A stretch of DNA of 64,000 bases from Oscillospiraceae bacterium (GCA_018110905.1 JAGBAZ010000046.1:1-64000), one strand, 5' to 3'; counted from the first letter of the stretch, positions 23,237 through 31,793 are shown. Translations and numbers: made by a program. Notes: generated by a model not told the origin, from the sequence alone.

Positions 23237-24097
23237 TTATTCGGCAATTTCCGCCGGTGCGTTTTTACGGACGGATTCGATTCCGTTTTCGCAGGAAGCT
23301 TTTGTTTTATAGCCTTCGGAAGCAAGGATTATCTCGCCGTTGCGTGCTTTAAGGCGGAAACGGAATTCGCCTGCTTTGTCGTTATAGATTTCGAATTTCG
23401 GGCAGGTTGCCGGAACAACCGGTTCTGCTGTCTGGTCTTCAATGTTTGCGATCGGAGCATTCTTTCTTACGGAGTCGATGCCTTTTTCCATTGCGGCACG
23501 CCCGGAATAAACTTCGGAAACACCGATAACCTGATTATTTCCGGCGGCAAGGCGGAAGCTGATTCCGCTTGCGGTTTCTTTTACGATATATTTTCCGCTG
23601 CAAACAGGTTCTTCTTCTGCGGGTTCTTCTTCAGCTGTTTCTTCGGGTTCTTTCTCTTCGGCTTCATCTTTAAGAAGTCCGCAATAAACCGCTTTGAAAA
23701 ATTCAGCGGCTTCTTCTGCTTTTTCTTCGTCCGGTTCTTCCATTTCTTCGCAGGCTGCTGCGGTTATTTTGGAAACATATTTGAAAACATCTTCGTCAAA
23801 ATCCTCTTCGGAAGCGAGAGGTGAAATTTTACTATAAACGATTTCGAAGAATTTTGCGGCGGTTTTTCCGCAGGGATCTTCCATTTCTTCACATGCGGCC
23901 GCGGTTATTTTTCCGGCAGCTTTAAAAGCATCTTTTACACAGTTTTCGTCTTCTTTTATCGGAAGAATTGCGCCGTAAACGGTTTTAAGAAAATCAACGG
24001 TTTTTTCTGCGTTTTCAATTCCGAATTTTCCGCTTTCGGAAAGAGTTGCCGCGGTGATTTTTGCCGCGGTTTTAAGTACCTTTTTATTATATTCCAT
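23237..24097 (-). CDS. Protein with three N-terminal helical repeats and two YegP (DUF1508) domains
   Basis: 286 residues. Three repeats of about 45-50 residues cover positions 7-145, each with a K-ITAA motif (AAKITAATLSES, AGKITAAACEEM, VSKITAAACEEM) followed by a helix with VY. An acidic Glu/Pro linker (about 146-165) leads to two YegP units, YIVKETASGISFRLAAGNN and FEIYNDKAGEFRFRLKARNG, each ending GI-SVRKNAP. YegP domains are of unknown biochemical role. No signal peptide or membrane segment is visible, so it is cytoplasmic. I know of no named family with this architecture. Confidence 0.7.
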   Translation of the reverse strand: MEYNKKVLKTAAKITAATLSESGKFGIENAEKTVDFLKTVYGAILPIKEDENCVKDAFKAAGKITAAACEEMEDPCGKTAAKFFEIVYSKISPLASEEDFDEDVFKYVSKITAAACEEMEEPDEEKAEEAAEFFKAVYCGLLKDEAEEKEPEETAEEEPAEEEPVCSGKYIVKETASGISFRLAAGNNQVIGVSEVYSGRAAMEKGIDSVRKNAPIANIEDQTAEPVVPATCPKFEIYNDKAGEFRFRLKARNGEIILASEGYKTKASCENGIESVRKNAPAEIAE

Positions 24098-24182
24098 TCA
24101 AAAAACCTCCCTGATAAAATTACTATAAAATAATTATATCCTTTTACACAAAATATGTAAAGATTTTGTTTTTTCATTCAGC

Positions 24183-24213
24183 AAAAAAGCCCGCTTAAAA
24201 GCGGGCTTTTTTT
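24183..24213 (-). terminator. Terminator of rsmI
   Basis: GCCCGCTT, loop AA, AAGCGGGC with A-run on the left, reading as T-run on the minus strand. Confidence 0.8.
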
Positions 24214-24217
24214 AATT

Positions 24218-25051
24218 TTATTCTTCATTTTCGATAAGGCGTTTATAAACTTCGCCTTTGGTCTGTCCGGTAAGTTTTGCGGCTTCCTTTGCGGCCATGG
24301 AAGCGGGTTTTCCTTTTTCCATAAGTTCCTTTGCAATGGAAATCGCTTCCTCCATCGGGTCGCGCATTTCTTCTTTTTCAACCTGTTCCCCTTCAAGAAC
24401 AAGAACATATTCGCCCTTGGGCGGGTTTTCGGTATGATATTTCACCGCTTCGGAAAGGGTTCCTCTCCAGGAAGTTTCGTGGATTTTTGTAAGTTCCTTT
24501 ACGACAACAATGTTTCTTTCGCCGAAAACGGAATTCATATCTTTAAGAGTGCTGAGAAGTTTATGGGGCGCTTCATAGAAAACCATGGTTCTGCGTTCGT
24601 GGCGAAGCTCCATAAGATGTTCCATTCTGGAGGTGCGTTTTACGCTGAGAAAACCTTCGAAAGTCCAGCGGGAAACGGAAAGCCCGGAAACAGCAAGAGC
24701 GGAAACAACCGCGGAAGGACCGGGAACAACTTCCACTTTAACGTCCGCTTTGATGCAAAGTTTAACAAGGGTCTCGCCCGGATCGCTTATGCAGGGCATT
24801 CCCGCATCGGTAACGATCGCGCAGCTTTCGCCGTTCTGAAGGCGGGAAACGATGATATCTCCCTGCTCATATTCGTTGAATTTCTGGTAAATCACCATCG
24901 GTTTTTTTATTCCGAAATGGTTAAGAAGCTTTACGGTAACGCGGGTGTCCTCCGCCGCAATAAAATCAACTTTTTCAAGGGTTTCAACCGCCCTCGGCGA
25001 AAAATCTCCGAGGTTTCCGATCGGTGTTCCCACAACATAAAGAATTCCCAT
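24218..25051 (-). CDS. rsmI: 16S rRNA (cytidine1402-2'-O)-methyltransferase
   Basis: 277 residues of the tetrapyrrole-methylase-like SAM fold. The start GILYVVGTPIGNLGDFSPRA, AAEDTR, TDAGMPCISDPG and VPGPSAV are RsmI signatures. It methylates the ribose of C1402 in 16S rRNA. It follows trmN6 by 6 bases, as yabC follows yabB in B. subtilis (yazA missing here). The C-terminal 40 residues are a helical tail with repeated KE-A motifs. Confidence 0.95.
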   Translation of the reverse strand: MGILYVVGTPIGNLGDFSPRAVETLEKVDFIAAEDTRVTVKLLNHFGIKKPMVIYQKFNEYEQGDIIVSRLQNGESCAIVTDAGMPCISDPGETLVKLCIKADVKVEVVPGPSAVVSALAVSGLSVSRWTFEGFLSVKRTSRMEHLMELRHERRTMVFYEAPHKLLSTLKDMNSVFGERNIVVVKELTKIHETSWRGTLSEAVKYHTENPPKGEYVLVLEGEQVEKEEMRDPMEEAISIAKELMEKGKPASMAAKEAAKLTGQTKGEVYKRLIENEE

Positions 25052-25057
25052 AATATT

Positions 25058-25717
25058 TTATCTTCCGTTCTGAATATAGTTTATTTTAAGTCCGGCGTGG
25101 CCGCCTTTTTTGCCTTCTATAAGAATAAGCCAGGGTTCTGCGGAATCCGTTGCGTTGTTGACAAAAGTAAGACGCTTCGGTTCGATTTTGTTTTTGCGCA
25201 TTTCAAAAATAACGTCTGCAAGACGTTCCGGCCTGTGGCACATGCAGAATCTTCCGCCGTATTTAAGAAGCCTTCCGGCAGCTTTTGTAACCTGCGCAAG
25301 GGTACAGCCGCTTTCGCGCCTTGCAAGATCCCTTGATGTGGTTCCGTTTTCCTTTCCGGAACCTGTTACAAAATAAGGCGGGTTGACCGTTATAAGGCTG
25401 AAACTTTCCGCCGGCCAATCAAGTTCGTTAAGATCCGCAAGAACCGGAAAGAATCTGTCCTCAATCCCGTTTTTCTCGGCGGTCCATCTGCAAAGTTCAA
25501 TTGCACCGGGCTGGATATCAACGGCGGTGACCCTTCCTTTAAAGCCGTTTGCCATCATCATAACCGGAACAACTCCGCATCCGGTACAAAGATCAAGCAC
25601 CACGTCTTTGAATTTCGGCTTTGCAAATTCCGCAAGCAAAAGAGCATCGCCGCCAAAGCCATATTCTTTTGTCGTGGCCATATCAAGGCCGTAAAAATCG
25701 TTTACGATTATATCCAT
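25058..25717 (-). CDS. trmN6: tRNA1(Val) (adenine37-N6)-methyltransferase-like enzyme
   Basis: 219 residues, YabB/TrmN6 family. The SAM-binding motif is VLDLCTGCGVVPVMM near residue 38 and the catalytic NPPY motif is in VNPPYF near 109. The ATG at 25717 is chosen because AGAGGA precedes it and IIVNDFYGLDM is the conserved N-terminus; longer forms are spurious. It methylates an adenine at N6 in tRNA or a related RNA. It belongs to the conserved ricT-trmN6-rsmI neighbourhood. Confidence 0.9.
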   Translation of the reverse strand: MDIIVNDFYGLDMATTKEYGFGGDALLLAEFAKPKFKDVVLDLCTGCGVVPVMMMANGFKGRVTAVDIQPGAIELCRWTAEKNGIEDRFFPVLADLNELDWPAESFSLITVNPPYFVTGSGKENGTTSRDLARRESGCTLAQVTKAAGRLLKYGGRFCMCHRPERLADVIFEMRKNKIEPKRLTFVNNATDSAEPWLILIEGKKGGHAGLKINYIQNGR

Positions 25718-25744
25718 AAAAATCCTCTTGCAAAATATAAAAAA

Positions 25745-25766
25745 CGGGAAGGGATTTCCCTTCCCG
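25745..25766 (-). terminator. Terminator after ferredoxin 1
   Basis: CGGGAAGGG, loop ATTT, CCCTTCCCG with A-run on the left (minus-strand T-run). Confidence 0.75.
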
Positions 25767-25772
25767 CAAAAA

Positions 25773-25952
25773 TCATTTTTTCTCTTTCTTAACGGGCGCA
25801 CCGACGGGACAAACCTTTGCGCATTTTCCGCATTCGATACATCTTCTCGGAATTACCGCATACTGTCCGCAGCTTGGATAGATTGCTTCCTTAGGACATT
25901 CTTTTTCGCATTTTCCGCATTCAATGCAGGCGCTTGTTATAACGTATGCCAT
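25773..25952 (-). CDS. 2[4Fe-4S] ferredoxin 1
   Basis: 59 residues from ATG 25952 (MAYVITSACIECGKC), the same N-terminus as the two paralogues nearby. Two CxxCxxCxxxC(P) motifs, CIECGKCEKECP and CIECGKCAKVCP, each bind a 4Fe-4S cluster. A basic tail VKKEKK is unlike the acidic paralogues, so the electron partner may differ. Confidence 0.92.
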   Translation of the reverse strand: MAYVITSACIECGKCEKECPKEAIYPSCGQYAVIPRRCIECGKCAKVCPVGAPVKKEKK

Positions 25953-26030
25953 AAGCTTTCGGCCGCCCCCTTTCATTATATTTTAATTTTATCACATATT
26001 TTATAAAAATCAATATTAAAGCAAAAAAAC

Positions 26031-26060
26031 AAACGGAAAGGCTGTTTTGCCTTTCCGTTT
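26031..26060 (-). terminator. Terminator after ferredoxin 2
   Basis: AAACGGAAAGGC pairs with GCCTTTCCGTTT; A-run on the left gives a minus-strand T-run. Confidence 0.75.
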
Positions 26061-26076
26061 GAAATTACTTTTTTAA

Positions 26077-26247
26077 TTATGCTTCTTCGGGAGCACCAAC
26101 AGGGCATTCGCCTGCGCAAGCGCCGCATTCGATGCATTTGTCAGGATCGATAACGTATTTGCCGTCACCTTCGGAAATTGCTTCAACAGGGCAAGCATCT
26201 GCGCAAGCGCCGCACATGATGCAAGCATCGGAAATTTTGTATGCCAT
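26077..26247 (-). CDS. 2[4Fe-4S] ferredoxin 2
   Basis: 56 residues from ATG 26247, preceded by AAGGAGG. The start is MAYKISDACIMCGACADACP and the second cluster motif is CIECGACAGECPVGAP. It is acidic, typical of clostridial ferredoxins that carry electrons for hydrogenase, pyruvate:ferredoxin oxidoreductase or Rnf. It has its own terminator and strongly biased codons, so it is probably the main housekeeping ferredoxin of the three. Confidence 0.95.
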   Translation of the reverse strand: MAYKISDACIMCGACADACPVEAISEGDGKYVIDPDKCIECGACAGECPVGAPEEA

Positions 26248-26347
26248 AATCAAAAAACCTCCTTTTAAAAGATATTTTTATTCTATCACATATTTTTAAA
26301 AAATCAATAGCACTCTTGTTAATATGTTGTATAAATAACAAACAGCG

Positions 26348-26992
26348 TCAGTTCTTTTCGTTAAAGGAATTTATAATTTCCTGGACCTCATTGAAAAATC
26401 TCGAAAGATGAAAACCGTCCGCCACCGCATGATTTATGTTCATGGAAAGCGGCATCATAAGTTTCCCGTTTTCCTCCTCATATTTTCCCCAGGTAACAAC
26501 CGGCGCAAGAAATTTTCCTTCATCGAAAACATGCATATCAAAATGTTTATATTTTACCCAGGGCAGGCAGGAAACATCGAAAAAATTTGCCGGGTGGTTT
26601 TTAACGATTGCCCGCTCGTTTTCGTGTTCCTTTCTGTCCTTATCAACTCTTTTGCAAAATTCAAAAATATCATCGGAATATTCCGTAAGCATCTTCGTGA
26701 AATTTTCGTCTTCTTTATGAAAAACCGTGTATGATGGCGAAACAAAATCCCATTTTATAAGTTCGCCCTTTTCGTTCCAGCCGAATTTGAATTCATCGTG
26801 GGAATTTATAACCTTCGAAACCGCCCATATCATAAGCGGGTAAAAACCCAGACCGGTTTTCCCTGAATATTTTTTAAGCGGAGTTACGTCAATTTCCACC
26901 GTTAAGCTCAGAACTATCCGCATATAATCCATATAATGACTGAAAAGCTTTCCTCTGCTCCAGTTTTCAATATCAACAACCTGATAATCCAT
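26348..26992 (-). CDS. Chloramphenicol acetyltransferase-like protein
   Basis: 214 residues, close to the CAT length. The catalytic motif is NINHAVADGFH with His188 (HxxxDG). The N-terminal WSRGKLFSHYMDY and FYPLMIWAVSKVIN also match the CatA fold. Many such genomic copies acetylate unknown substrates, so drug resistance should not be assumed. It lies alone among ferredoxin genes inside an otherwise conserved housekeeping cluster, suggesting local insertion. GGAGG precedes the start. Confidence 0.82.
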   Translation of the reverse strand: MDYQVVDIENWSRGKLFSHYMDYMRIVLSLTVEIDVTPLKKYSGKTGLGFYPLMIWAVSKVINSHDEFKFGWNEKGELIKWDFVSPSYTVFHKEDENFTKMLTEYSDDIFEFCKRVDKDRKEHENERAIVKNHPANFFDVSCLPWVKYKHFDMHVFDEGKFLAPVVTWGKYEEENGKLMMPLSMNINHAVADGFHLSRFFNEVQEIINSFNEKN

Positions 26993-27034
26993 TTTTTATC
27001 CTCCGTTTTTAAAAATTCATCAAAAACAAAAAAA

Positions 27035-27053
27035 GAACGCCGCTCCGGCGTTC
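27035..27053 (-). terminator. Terminator of the ricT-ferredoxin 3 transcript
   Basis: GAACGCCG, loop CTC, CGGCGTTC with A-run on the left side. Confidence 0.75.
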
Positions 27054-27066
27054 TTTTCGGATAAGA

Positions 27067-27246
27067 TTATAAATCGTCCCCGGGCTGTGCCGCACCAACA
27101 GGGCAGGAATAGGAACAGGTTCCGCAATCGATACATTTTGCGGGGTTGATAACGTATTTTCCGTCGCCGGGTTCAATTGCTCCAACGGGGCAGTTTTCCG
27201 CGCAGGTTCCGCATTCGATACACATATCGGAAATTTTATAGGCCAT
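27067..27246 (-). CDS. 2[4Fe-4S] ferredoxin 3
   Basis: 59 residues from ATG 27246 with AGGAGG 6 bases before it. MAYKISDMCIECGTCAENCP and CIDCGTCSYSCPVGA bind two 4Fe-4S clusters. It begins 35 bases after ricT, so it is probably co-transcribed with it. In B. subtilis RicT works in the RicAFT complex that itself carries 4Fe-4S clusters, which makes the adjacency worth noting, although a functional link is inference. Confidence 0.92.
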   Translation of the reverse strand: MAYKISDMCIECGTCAENCPVGAIEPGDGKYVINPAKCIDCGTCSYSCPVGAAQPGDDL

Positions 27247-27281
27247 GGTAAGATCCTCCTGAAAATTTTATTAAAAAGGAA

Positions 27282-28136
27282 TTACTCTTCCTCTTCGGTT
27301 CTGATTTCTTCTCTTTCGCCGCGAATTCGTTTTACGAAAGATTTGTGGAAAGATTTGGGTGCACCGTCCGGTGCATCGTCCATTTTTACCGTAAGCATTC
27401 CGGTCATAAGGTTAAGGTCAACAACAACGCCGTTTCCGTCCGGGGTTCTGACCGCGGCACCGATTCTCGGCATTGTTCTGATAAGTTCCTCGTAACCTTC
27501 CTGTTCATATTTAAGGCAGCACATAAGCCTTCCGCAGGTTCCGGAAATTTTTGTGGGGTTAAGGGAAAGGCCCTGTTCCTTTGCCATTTTTACGGAAACC
27601 GGCGCAAATTCCCCAAGGAACTGGGAACAGCAGAAAGGTCTTCCGCAAATTCCAAGTCCGCCAAGCATTTTTGCTTCGTCGCGAACACCGATCTGGCGAA
27701 GTTCGATTCTTGTTCTGAAGATTGCCGCAAGATCTTTTACAAGTTCGCGGAAGTCGATCCTTCCGTCGGCAGTAAAATAGAAAATTATCTTGCTGTTGTC
27801 AAAAGTATATTCAACATCAACAAGTTTCATATCAAGACCGTGGTCCGCAATTTTAACAAGGCATTTTTCAAAAGCCTGTTTTTCAAGCATGTTATTTTCT
27901 TCAACATGCTTAAGATCTTCCGCTGTTGCAAAGCGAAGAACTTTTTTAAGAGGCATAACAACTTTTTCTTCGGAAACAAAGCGGTTGTCTGCCGCAACCT
28001 CGCCGCATTCTGTTCCGCGGCTTGTTTCAACAATAACTCTGTCGCCGATGGAAAAACGTTCGCCTTCCGGGTCAAAATAATAGACTTTGCCGACTTCTTT
28101 AAAGCGGACGCCTATAACTTCGATCTTTTCGCTCAT
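27282..28136 (-). CDS. ricT: PSP1-domain protein RicT (YaaT)
   Basis: 284 residues of the PSP1/YaaT family: KVYYFDPEG, conserved Cys-rich GLGICGRPFCC and SGTCGRLMCCLKYE. The C-terminal end is acidic. In B. subtilis RicT (with RicA and RicF) promotes RNase Y-dependent mRNA maturation and sporulation phosphorelay activity. ATG 28136 overlaps the holB stop by four bases (ATGA), so it is translationally coupled. Gene order holB-ricT-(yabA)-trmN6-rsmI is conserved in Firmicutes; yabA is missing here. Confidence 0.93.
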   Translation of the reverse strand: MSEKIEVIGVRFKEVGKVYYFDPEGERFSIGDRVIVETSRGTECGEVAADNRFVSEEKVVMPLKKVLRFATAEDLKHVEENNMLEKQAFEKCLVKIADHGLDMKLVDVEYTFDNSKIIFYFTADGRIDFRELVKDLAAIFRTRIELRQIGVRDEAKMLGGLGICGRPFCCSQFLGEFAPVSVKMAKEQGLSLNPTKISGTCGRLMCCLKYEQEGYEELIRTMPRIGAAVRTPDGNGVVVDLNLMTGMLTVKMDDAPDGAPKSFHKSFVKRIRGEREEIRTEEEE

Positions 28137-29074
28137 AAATTTCCTCCGAAAACGCGTGAAAGTTCCATGCAAAGCCAGCTTTCGATAAGTTCAAGAGAAC
28201 AGTTCTGCAAAACGGAAGTTTTTCCGCGTTCAATAATTTCTGATGTTTTAACTGCTTCGGCGGGGCTTACCCTCACCGGTGCTTTTTTTCCGGCGGCGCG
28301 GTCGATCCCGCAACGTCCGGTTATATTAAGAAGCCTTTCGAGAAATTCCAGAAGGTCCGCCCTTGTTTTGCATTTTGCGGAAAGTTCCGCAGCAAGAACA
28401 TAGCTGCTGCCGTTTTTCAGGAGTTCCGGAACTTTTGCCGCAAGAAAAACAATTTCGCTTTTTCCTTCGGAAAAACCTTCGCTTGCCGCTCCGAAATTTC
28501 CGCCGTAGGCGATTGCAAAAAGCTCCGCTTCCTTTTCGGAAATTTCCCCGAATTTTTCCCGCAAAGCCGCCGCGCATTCCTCTCTGGTTGGCGGTTCAAG
28601 GGAATAAACAGTTGAGCGGCTTATAATGGTATCCAAAAGGCTTTTGCGGTTGTCACAGGTAAGAATGAACCTTGCGTGTGCCGGCGGTTCCTCAAGGGAT
28701 TTAAGAAGGGCGTTCTGAGCTTCCTGGGTCATATCCTCGATGTTGAGAAGGATATAGACTTTTTGTTCCGATTCGTTTGGCGCAAGCCAAAGGGAATTTT
28801 TGATTTCCCTTATGCTTTCAATATGGAAACTTCTTGCTCCGCCGCTTCCGCCGTAAATTTCAACGTCCGGGTGGTTTCCGCTTTCGATTTTTCTGCAAAC
28901 GGAACAGTTTTCGCAAGGTCTGTTTTCACTTCTGCAAAGAATAGCCTTTGCAAGCCATAGTGAAAGTTCTTTTTTTCCGCTTCCTTTTTCACCTTCAATA
29001 AGAACCGCATGGGAAAGAATACCTTCGCGCAAGGCTGCGGAAAGCGTCCTTTTAAGCTCTTTTGCTCCGGGCAT
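28133..29074 (-). CDS. holB: DNA polymerase III delta' subunit
   Basis: 313 residues of the clamp-loader AAA+ family. The Walker A-like loop is GEKGSGKKELS near residue 28. A zinc-binding Cys set (CRSENRPCENCSVC) follows near 47-60. ALLKSLEEPP and the SRC-like ISRSTVY are present. The loop ends with KK instead of KS/KT, so it may not bind ATP productively, as is common for delta'. It starts 2 bases after darA ends. Confidence 0.9.
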   Translation of the reverse strand: MPGAKELKRTLSAALREGILSHAVLIEGEKGSGKKELSLWLAKAILCRSENRPCENCSVCRKIESGNHPDVEIYGGSGGARSFHIESIREIKNSLWLAPNESEQKVYILLNIEDMTQEAQNALLKSLEEPPAHARFILTCDNRKSLLDTIISRSTVYSLEPPTREECAAALREKFGEISEKEAELFAIAYGGNFGAASEGFSEGKSEIVFLAAKVPELLKNGSSYVLAAELSAKCKTRADLLEFLERLLNITGRCGIDRAAGKKAPVRVSPAEAVKTSEIIERGKTSVLQNCSLELIESWLCMELSRVFGGNL

Positions 29075-29076
29075 TT

Positions 29077-29397
29077 TTAAACCTTCTCGAAATGTTCAAC
29101 GTTCATTACAAAAACGGTTGCGCCGCCAACGGTAACTTCGACCGGGAATGCGGAATACATACCGACGTCAAAGCTGTTGTTGGGAACCATCTGTTTGCGC
29201 TTTTTGCTGTGTTTTGCAATGATTGCGATAACGTCCTCAACCTGGTCATCATTTACACCGATGAGGAAGGTGGTGTTTCCGCTCATAAGAAAACCGCCGG
29301 TGGTTGCAAGTTTTGTTACGGAATATCTTGCTTTGGTAAGTGCTGCGGAAACAGCGCTGCTGTCATCGCCGGAGACGATTGCCATTATCATTTTCAT
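29077..29397 (-). CDS. darA: Cyclic-di-AMP receptor DarA (YaaQ, PII-like)
   Basis: 106 residues, PII-like fold. The c-di-AMP family signatures are MAIVSGDDS, TTGGFLMSGNTTFLIGV and the T-loop region with FPVEVTVGGATVFV. It binds cyclic di-AMP and links it to osmolyte and metabolic control; its partners are unknown. Between yaaO and holB it keeps the B. subtilis order, although tmk and yaaR are missing. AAGGAGG precedes the ATG. Confidence 0.93.
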   Translation of the reverse strand: MKMIMAIVSGDDSSAVSAALTKARYSVTKLATTGGFLMSGNTTFLIGVNDDQVEDVIAIIAKHSKKRKQMVPNNSFDVGMYSAFPVEVTVGGATVFVMNVEHFEKV

Positions 29398-29456
29398 ATT
29401 ATTGTTCCTCCTTGGGAAGATTATGTAATATTTGACCGCAAACGCGGAAAAAAACT

Positions 29457-30743
29457 TTATTTAACAACGTTTATCCTTTTGATTCCGTACTTCAGAAGCA
29501 GTTCGGCGATTTTTTCACCGATTATTTCTCCCGGAACCGCAAGAGCAATACATGGCGGGCACGGAAGATCAAGCCTTGCGGCAATTCTTCCGACGGCCTT
29601 TTCGGTTTCGATTTCCTCCGTTTCGGCAAAAACCGCTTTTCTTACGCTCATCGCTTTTGCCGGCATTTCCGAAAGTTTTTCTTCAAAAGCGGAAAAACCG
29701 TTTCCGAAAGTTTCTTCGATGAATTTTGCGACCCTTTCAAAATCCCTTTCGGTATTGAAAGGCGAAGCCATGAGCACCGCCCATTCATCGTTCACATATT
29801 CCGGTTCAATTCCGTGCTCACGGAGTTTTCTTCCAAATTCCTCTCCGGTCATTTCGGTGGATTTTACCGAAAGAGTAAGCCTTGCGGGTTCAACGTTTCT
29901 TGTTTTTGGCGCAAGCCCGTGCTCAAAAGCTTTATAGCGAAGGTTTGCCACTTTTCCATTGAGCATGGCAAAATCGTATTTCGCCTTTGTTTCAAGATAT
30001 TCCGCACATTTATCAGCGGAAAGCATTATAAGATAGCTTGGGCTTGTTGAGCCGAAAAGGCGCATTTTCTGTTTTGCGGTTTCTCTGAGAGCACCGTCTT
30101 TAAGATGAAGAAGCGCTCCTCCGGTAAGTACCGGAAGGCTTTTGTGAAGAGAATCCGCGCACATATCCGCGCCGAGAGAAATGGGATGCATCTCCGTCGG
30201 GAAAAAGTGAAGATGTGCTCCGTGGGCGTTATCCACCAAAAGCTTTGCTCCCTTTTCATGCGCAAGTTTCGCAAAAGCTTCGATATCGCTGATAACCCCG
30301 AAATAATCCGGCGAAGTAAGATAAACCGCTTTTGCCTCCGGATTTTCCGAAAAAGCCGCTTCTGCGCCTTTTAAATCTCTCGGATTTATCCAAATCGGTT
30401 CAAGGTCGAGCAGAGCGATTGTGTTCACTGCGGAAGCATGGCAGTTTCTTGCAATGATCAGTTTATCCCCCGGATTCAAAGCTGTCGCAAGCATCGCCTG
30501 AATACAAAGGGTTGAACCGCCGGCGGAAAGAAGGCTTGCTCCGCTTCCGTAAATTTTTGCAAAGCGTTTTTCCGTTTCAAAAATCGCTTCGGAAGCTTCA
30601 AAAAGGCTGTCCGTTCCTTCAACCTCGGTCACATCAAATTTATAATATTCCGGAAAACTTTCCGCACCCTTATGCCCGGGCATATGGAATCGGGAAAGAT
30701 CTTTTCCGATATATTCATTCAAAGCATTTTCAAGCGGGTTCAT
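29457..30743 (-). CDS. Orn/Lys/Arg decarboxylase-family PLP enzyme (YaaO-like)
   Basis: 428 residues. RFHMPGHKGA at about 18 and TDSL near 44 are family signatures. The PLP lysine is in DSLHKSLPVLTGG near residue 195-207, and the aspartate in VDNAHGAH near 170. The C-terminal domain (about 340-428) is the short decarboxylase C-domain. Products could be cadaverine, agmatine or putrescine; the substrate is not readable. It overlaps the FemAB-type gene by four bases. It contains three GTGCTCA/TGAGCAC words. Confidence 0.87.
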   Translation of the reverse strand: MNPLENALNEYIGKDLSRFHMPGHKGAESFPEYYKFDVTEVEGTDSLFEASEAIFETEKRFAKIYGSGASLLSAGGSTLCIQAMLATALNPGDKLIIARNCHASAVNTIALLDLEPIWINPRDLKGAEAAFSENPEAKAVYLTSPDYFGVISDIEAFAKLAHEKGAKLLVDNAHGAHLHFFPTEMHPISLGADMCADSLHKSLPVLTGGALLHLKDGALRETAKQKMRLFGSTSPSYLIMLSADKCAEYLETKAKYDFAMLNGKVANLRYKAFEHGLAPKTRNVEPARLTLSVKSTEMTGEEFGRKLREHGIEPEYVNDEWAVLMASPFNTERDFERVAKFIEETFGNGFSAFEEKLSEMPAKAMSVRKAVFAETEEIETEKAVGRIAARLDLPCPPCIALAVPGEIIGEKIAELLLKYGIKRINVVK

Positions 30744-31792
30744 TTTCTGAACCTCTTTTTAAGTTTATGAAGCTTTCCGTTGAGTTTTATGGCGTGTTTT
30801 ACCATTTTCGCCGCAAGGGGTTTATAGGTTATATCAAACTCACCGGGAAGTTCGTCCACCTGGCCGTTGAATCCGCGTTTGAAACGGTAAAGACCGTAGA
30901 GGTGGTCGCTTTCGTCCTCAAGGTTACCGGAAATTCCCTGGAAGTCATAAACTTCGCATCCGGTCTCGATAGCCCATTTTATCATTTCCCACTGGATAAG
31001 ATAGTTGGGCATAACGTTGCGGTAGGCGTTGTCGGAAGCGCCATATACATAACAGCATTTTCCGGCATAGTTTGTGGTGATGGTTCCGCAAACCGCCTGA
31101 CCGTTATAAAATCCCATATAAAGGCGGACGTGTTCGCCGAGGGAATCGAGCATTCTCTCGAAATATTCCTTCGGACGGATATTAAAGCCGTCCCTTTCGC
31201 CGGTAGTCTGCATTATGCGCATGAATTCATCAAGATATTCCTTGCCGACAACCTTTATTTCAACGCCGTGTTTTATCGCAACGCGGACATTATAGCGGCA
31301 TTTCTGGGTAAGGTTCATGAAAACCTCGTCCTCGGTGCGGTCCTTTATATAAAGGCGGTAGTTGAAACGGCACTGAATGGTTTCAAAACCGGTAGGACCG
31401 AATTTTCTTTTGAAGCCAAGTTCATCGGCAATTTTAAGAAATTCCTCATCGGAAGCAAGAACGTCCGGGTCCATTTTGAAGTTATGGGCGTTATGCTTTT
31501 TCGCAAGAACTTTTGCACCGTTCATAAGGTCTTTAAGAACGGATTTATCGTGAAGGTTGCAAACCGGACCTCTCGGTGCATAGAGAAAACTTGTTCCGAT
31601 AAGCGGGATTTTTTGTATCAAAACAGACATTCCGCCGACGATTTCGCCGGTTTCGTTTCTGGAAACAACAACTTCGTGGCCCCAATTGTTTTTAACGCCG
31701 TACCAATGGGTAGACTGAGTGAATCCGCCCTGGGGGTGGCTTTGGCAAAAAGCTTCGTATTCGGGGTATTGTTCCTTTTTAAGGATCTCCAT
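30740..31792 (-). CDS. FemAB-family aminoacyltransferase (peptidoglycan bridge formation)
   Basis: 350 residues. Two GNAT-like domains with the Fem signature region THWYGVKNNWGHEVVV, NFKMDPDV, QCRYNVRVAIKHGVEI (about 165-185) and NYLIQWEMIKWA. Fem enzymes add amino acids from aminoacyl-tRNA to the lipid II side chain. The C-terminus is strongly basic (KLNGKLHKLKKRFRK), suggesting membrane association. It overlaps the decarboxylase gene by four bases, and a link between diamine supply and cell wall bridge is possible but speculative. Confidence 0.87.
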   Translation of the reverse strand: MEILKKEQYPEYEAFCQSHPQGGFTQSTHWYGVKNNWGHEVVVSRNETGEIVGGMSVLIQKIPLIGTSFLYAPRGPVCNLHDKSVLKDLMNGAKVLAKKHNAHNFKMDPDVLASDEEFLKIADELGFKRKFGPTGFETIQCRFNYRLYIKDRTEDEVFMNLTQKCRYNVRVAIKHGVEIKVVGKEYLDEFMRIMQTTGERDGFNIRPKEYFERMLDSLGEHVRLYMGFYNGQAVCGTITTNYAGKCCYVYGASDNAYRNVMPNYLIQWEMIKWAIETGCEVYDFQGISGNLEDESDHLYGLYRFKRGFNGQVDELPGEFDITYKPLAAKMVKHAIKLNGKLHKLKKRFRK

Positions 31793-31793
31793 T

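Noticed and set aside
26348-26992. Chloramphenicol resistance gene.
   Set aside because: The HxxxDG motif shows the CAT fold only; many genomic CAT-like proteins give no resistance and nothing mobile flanks this copy.
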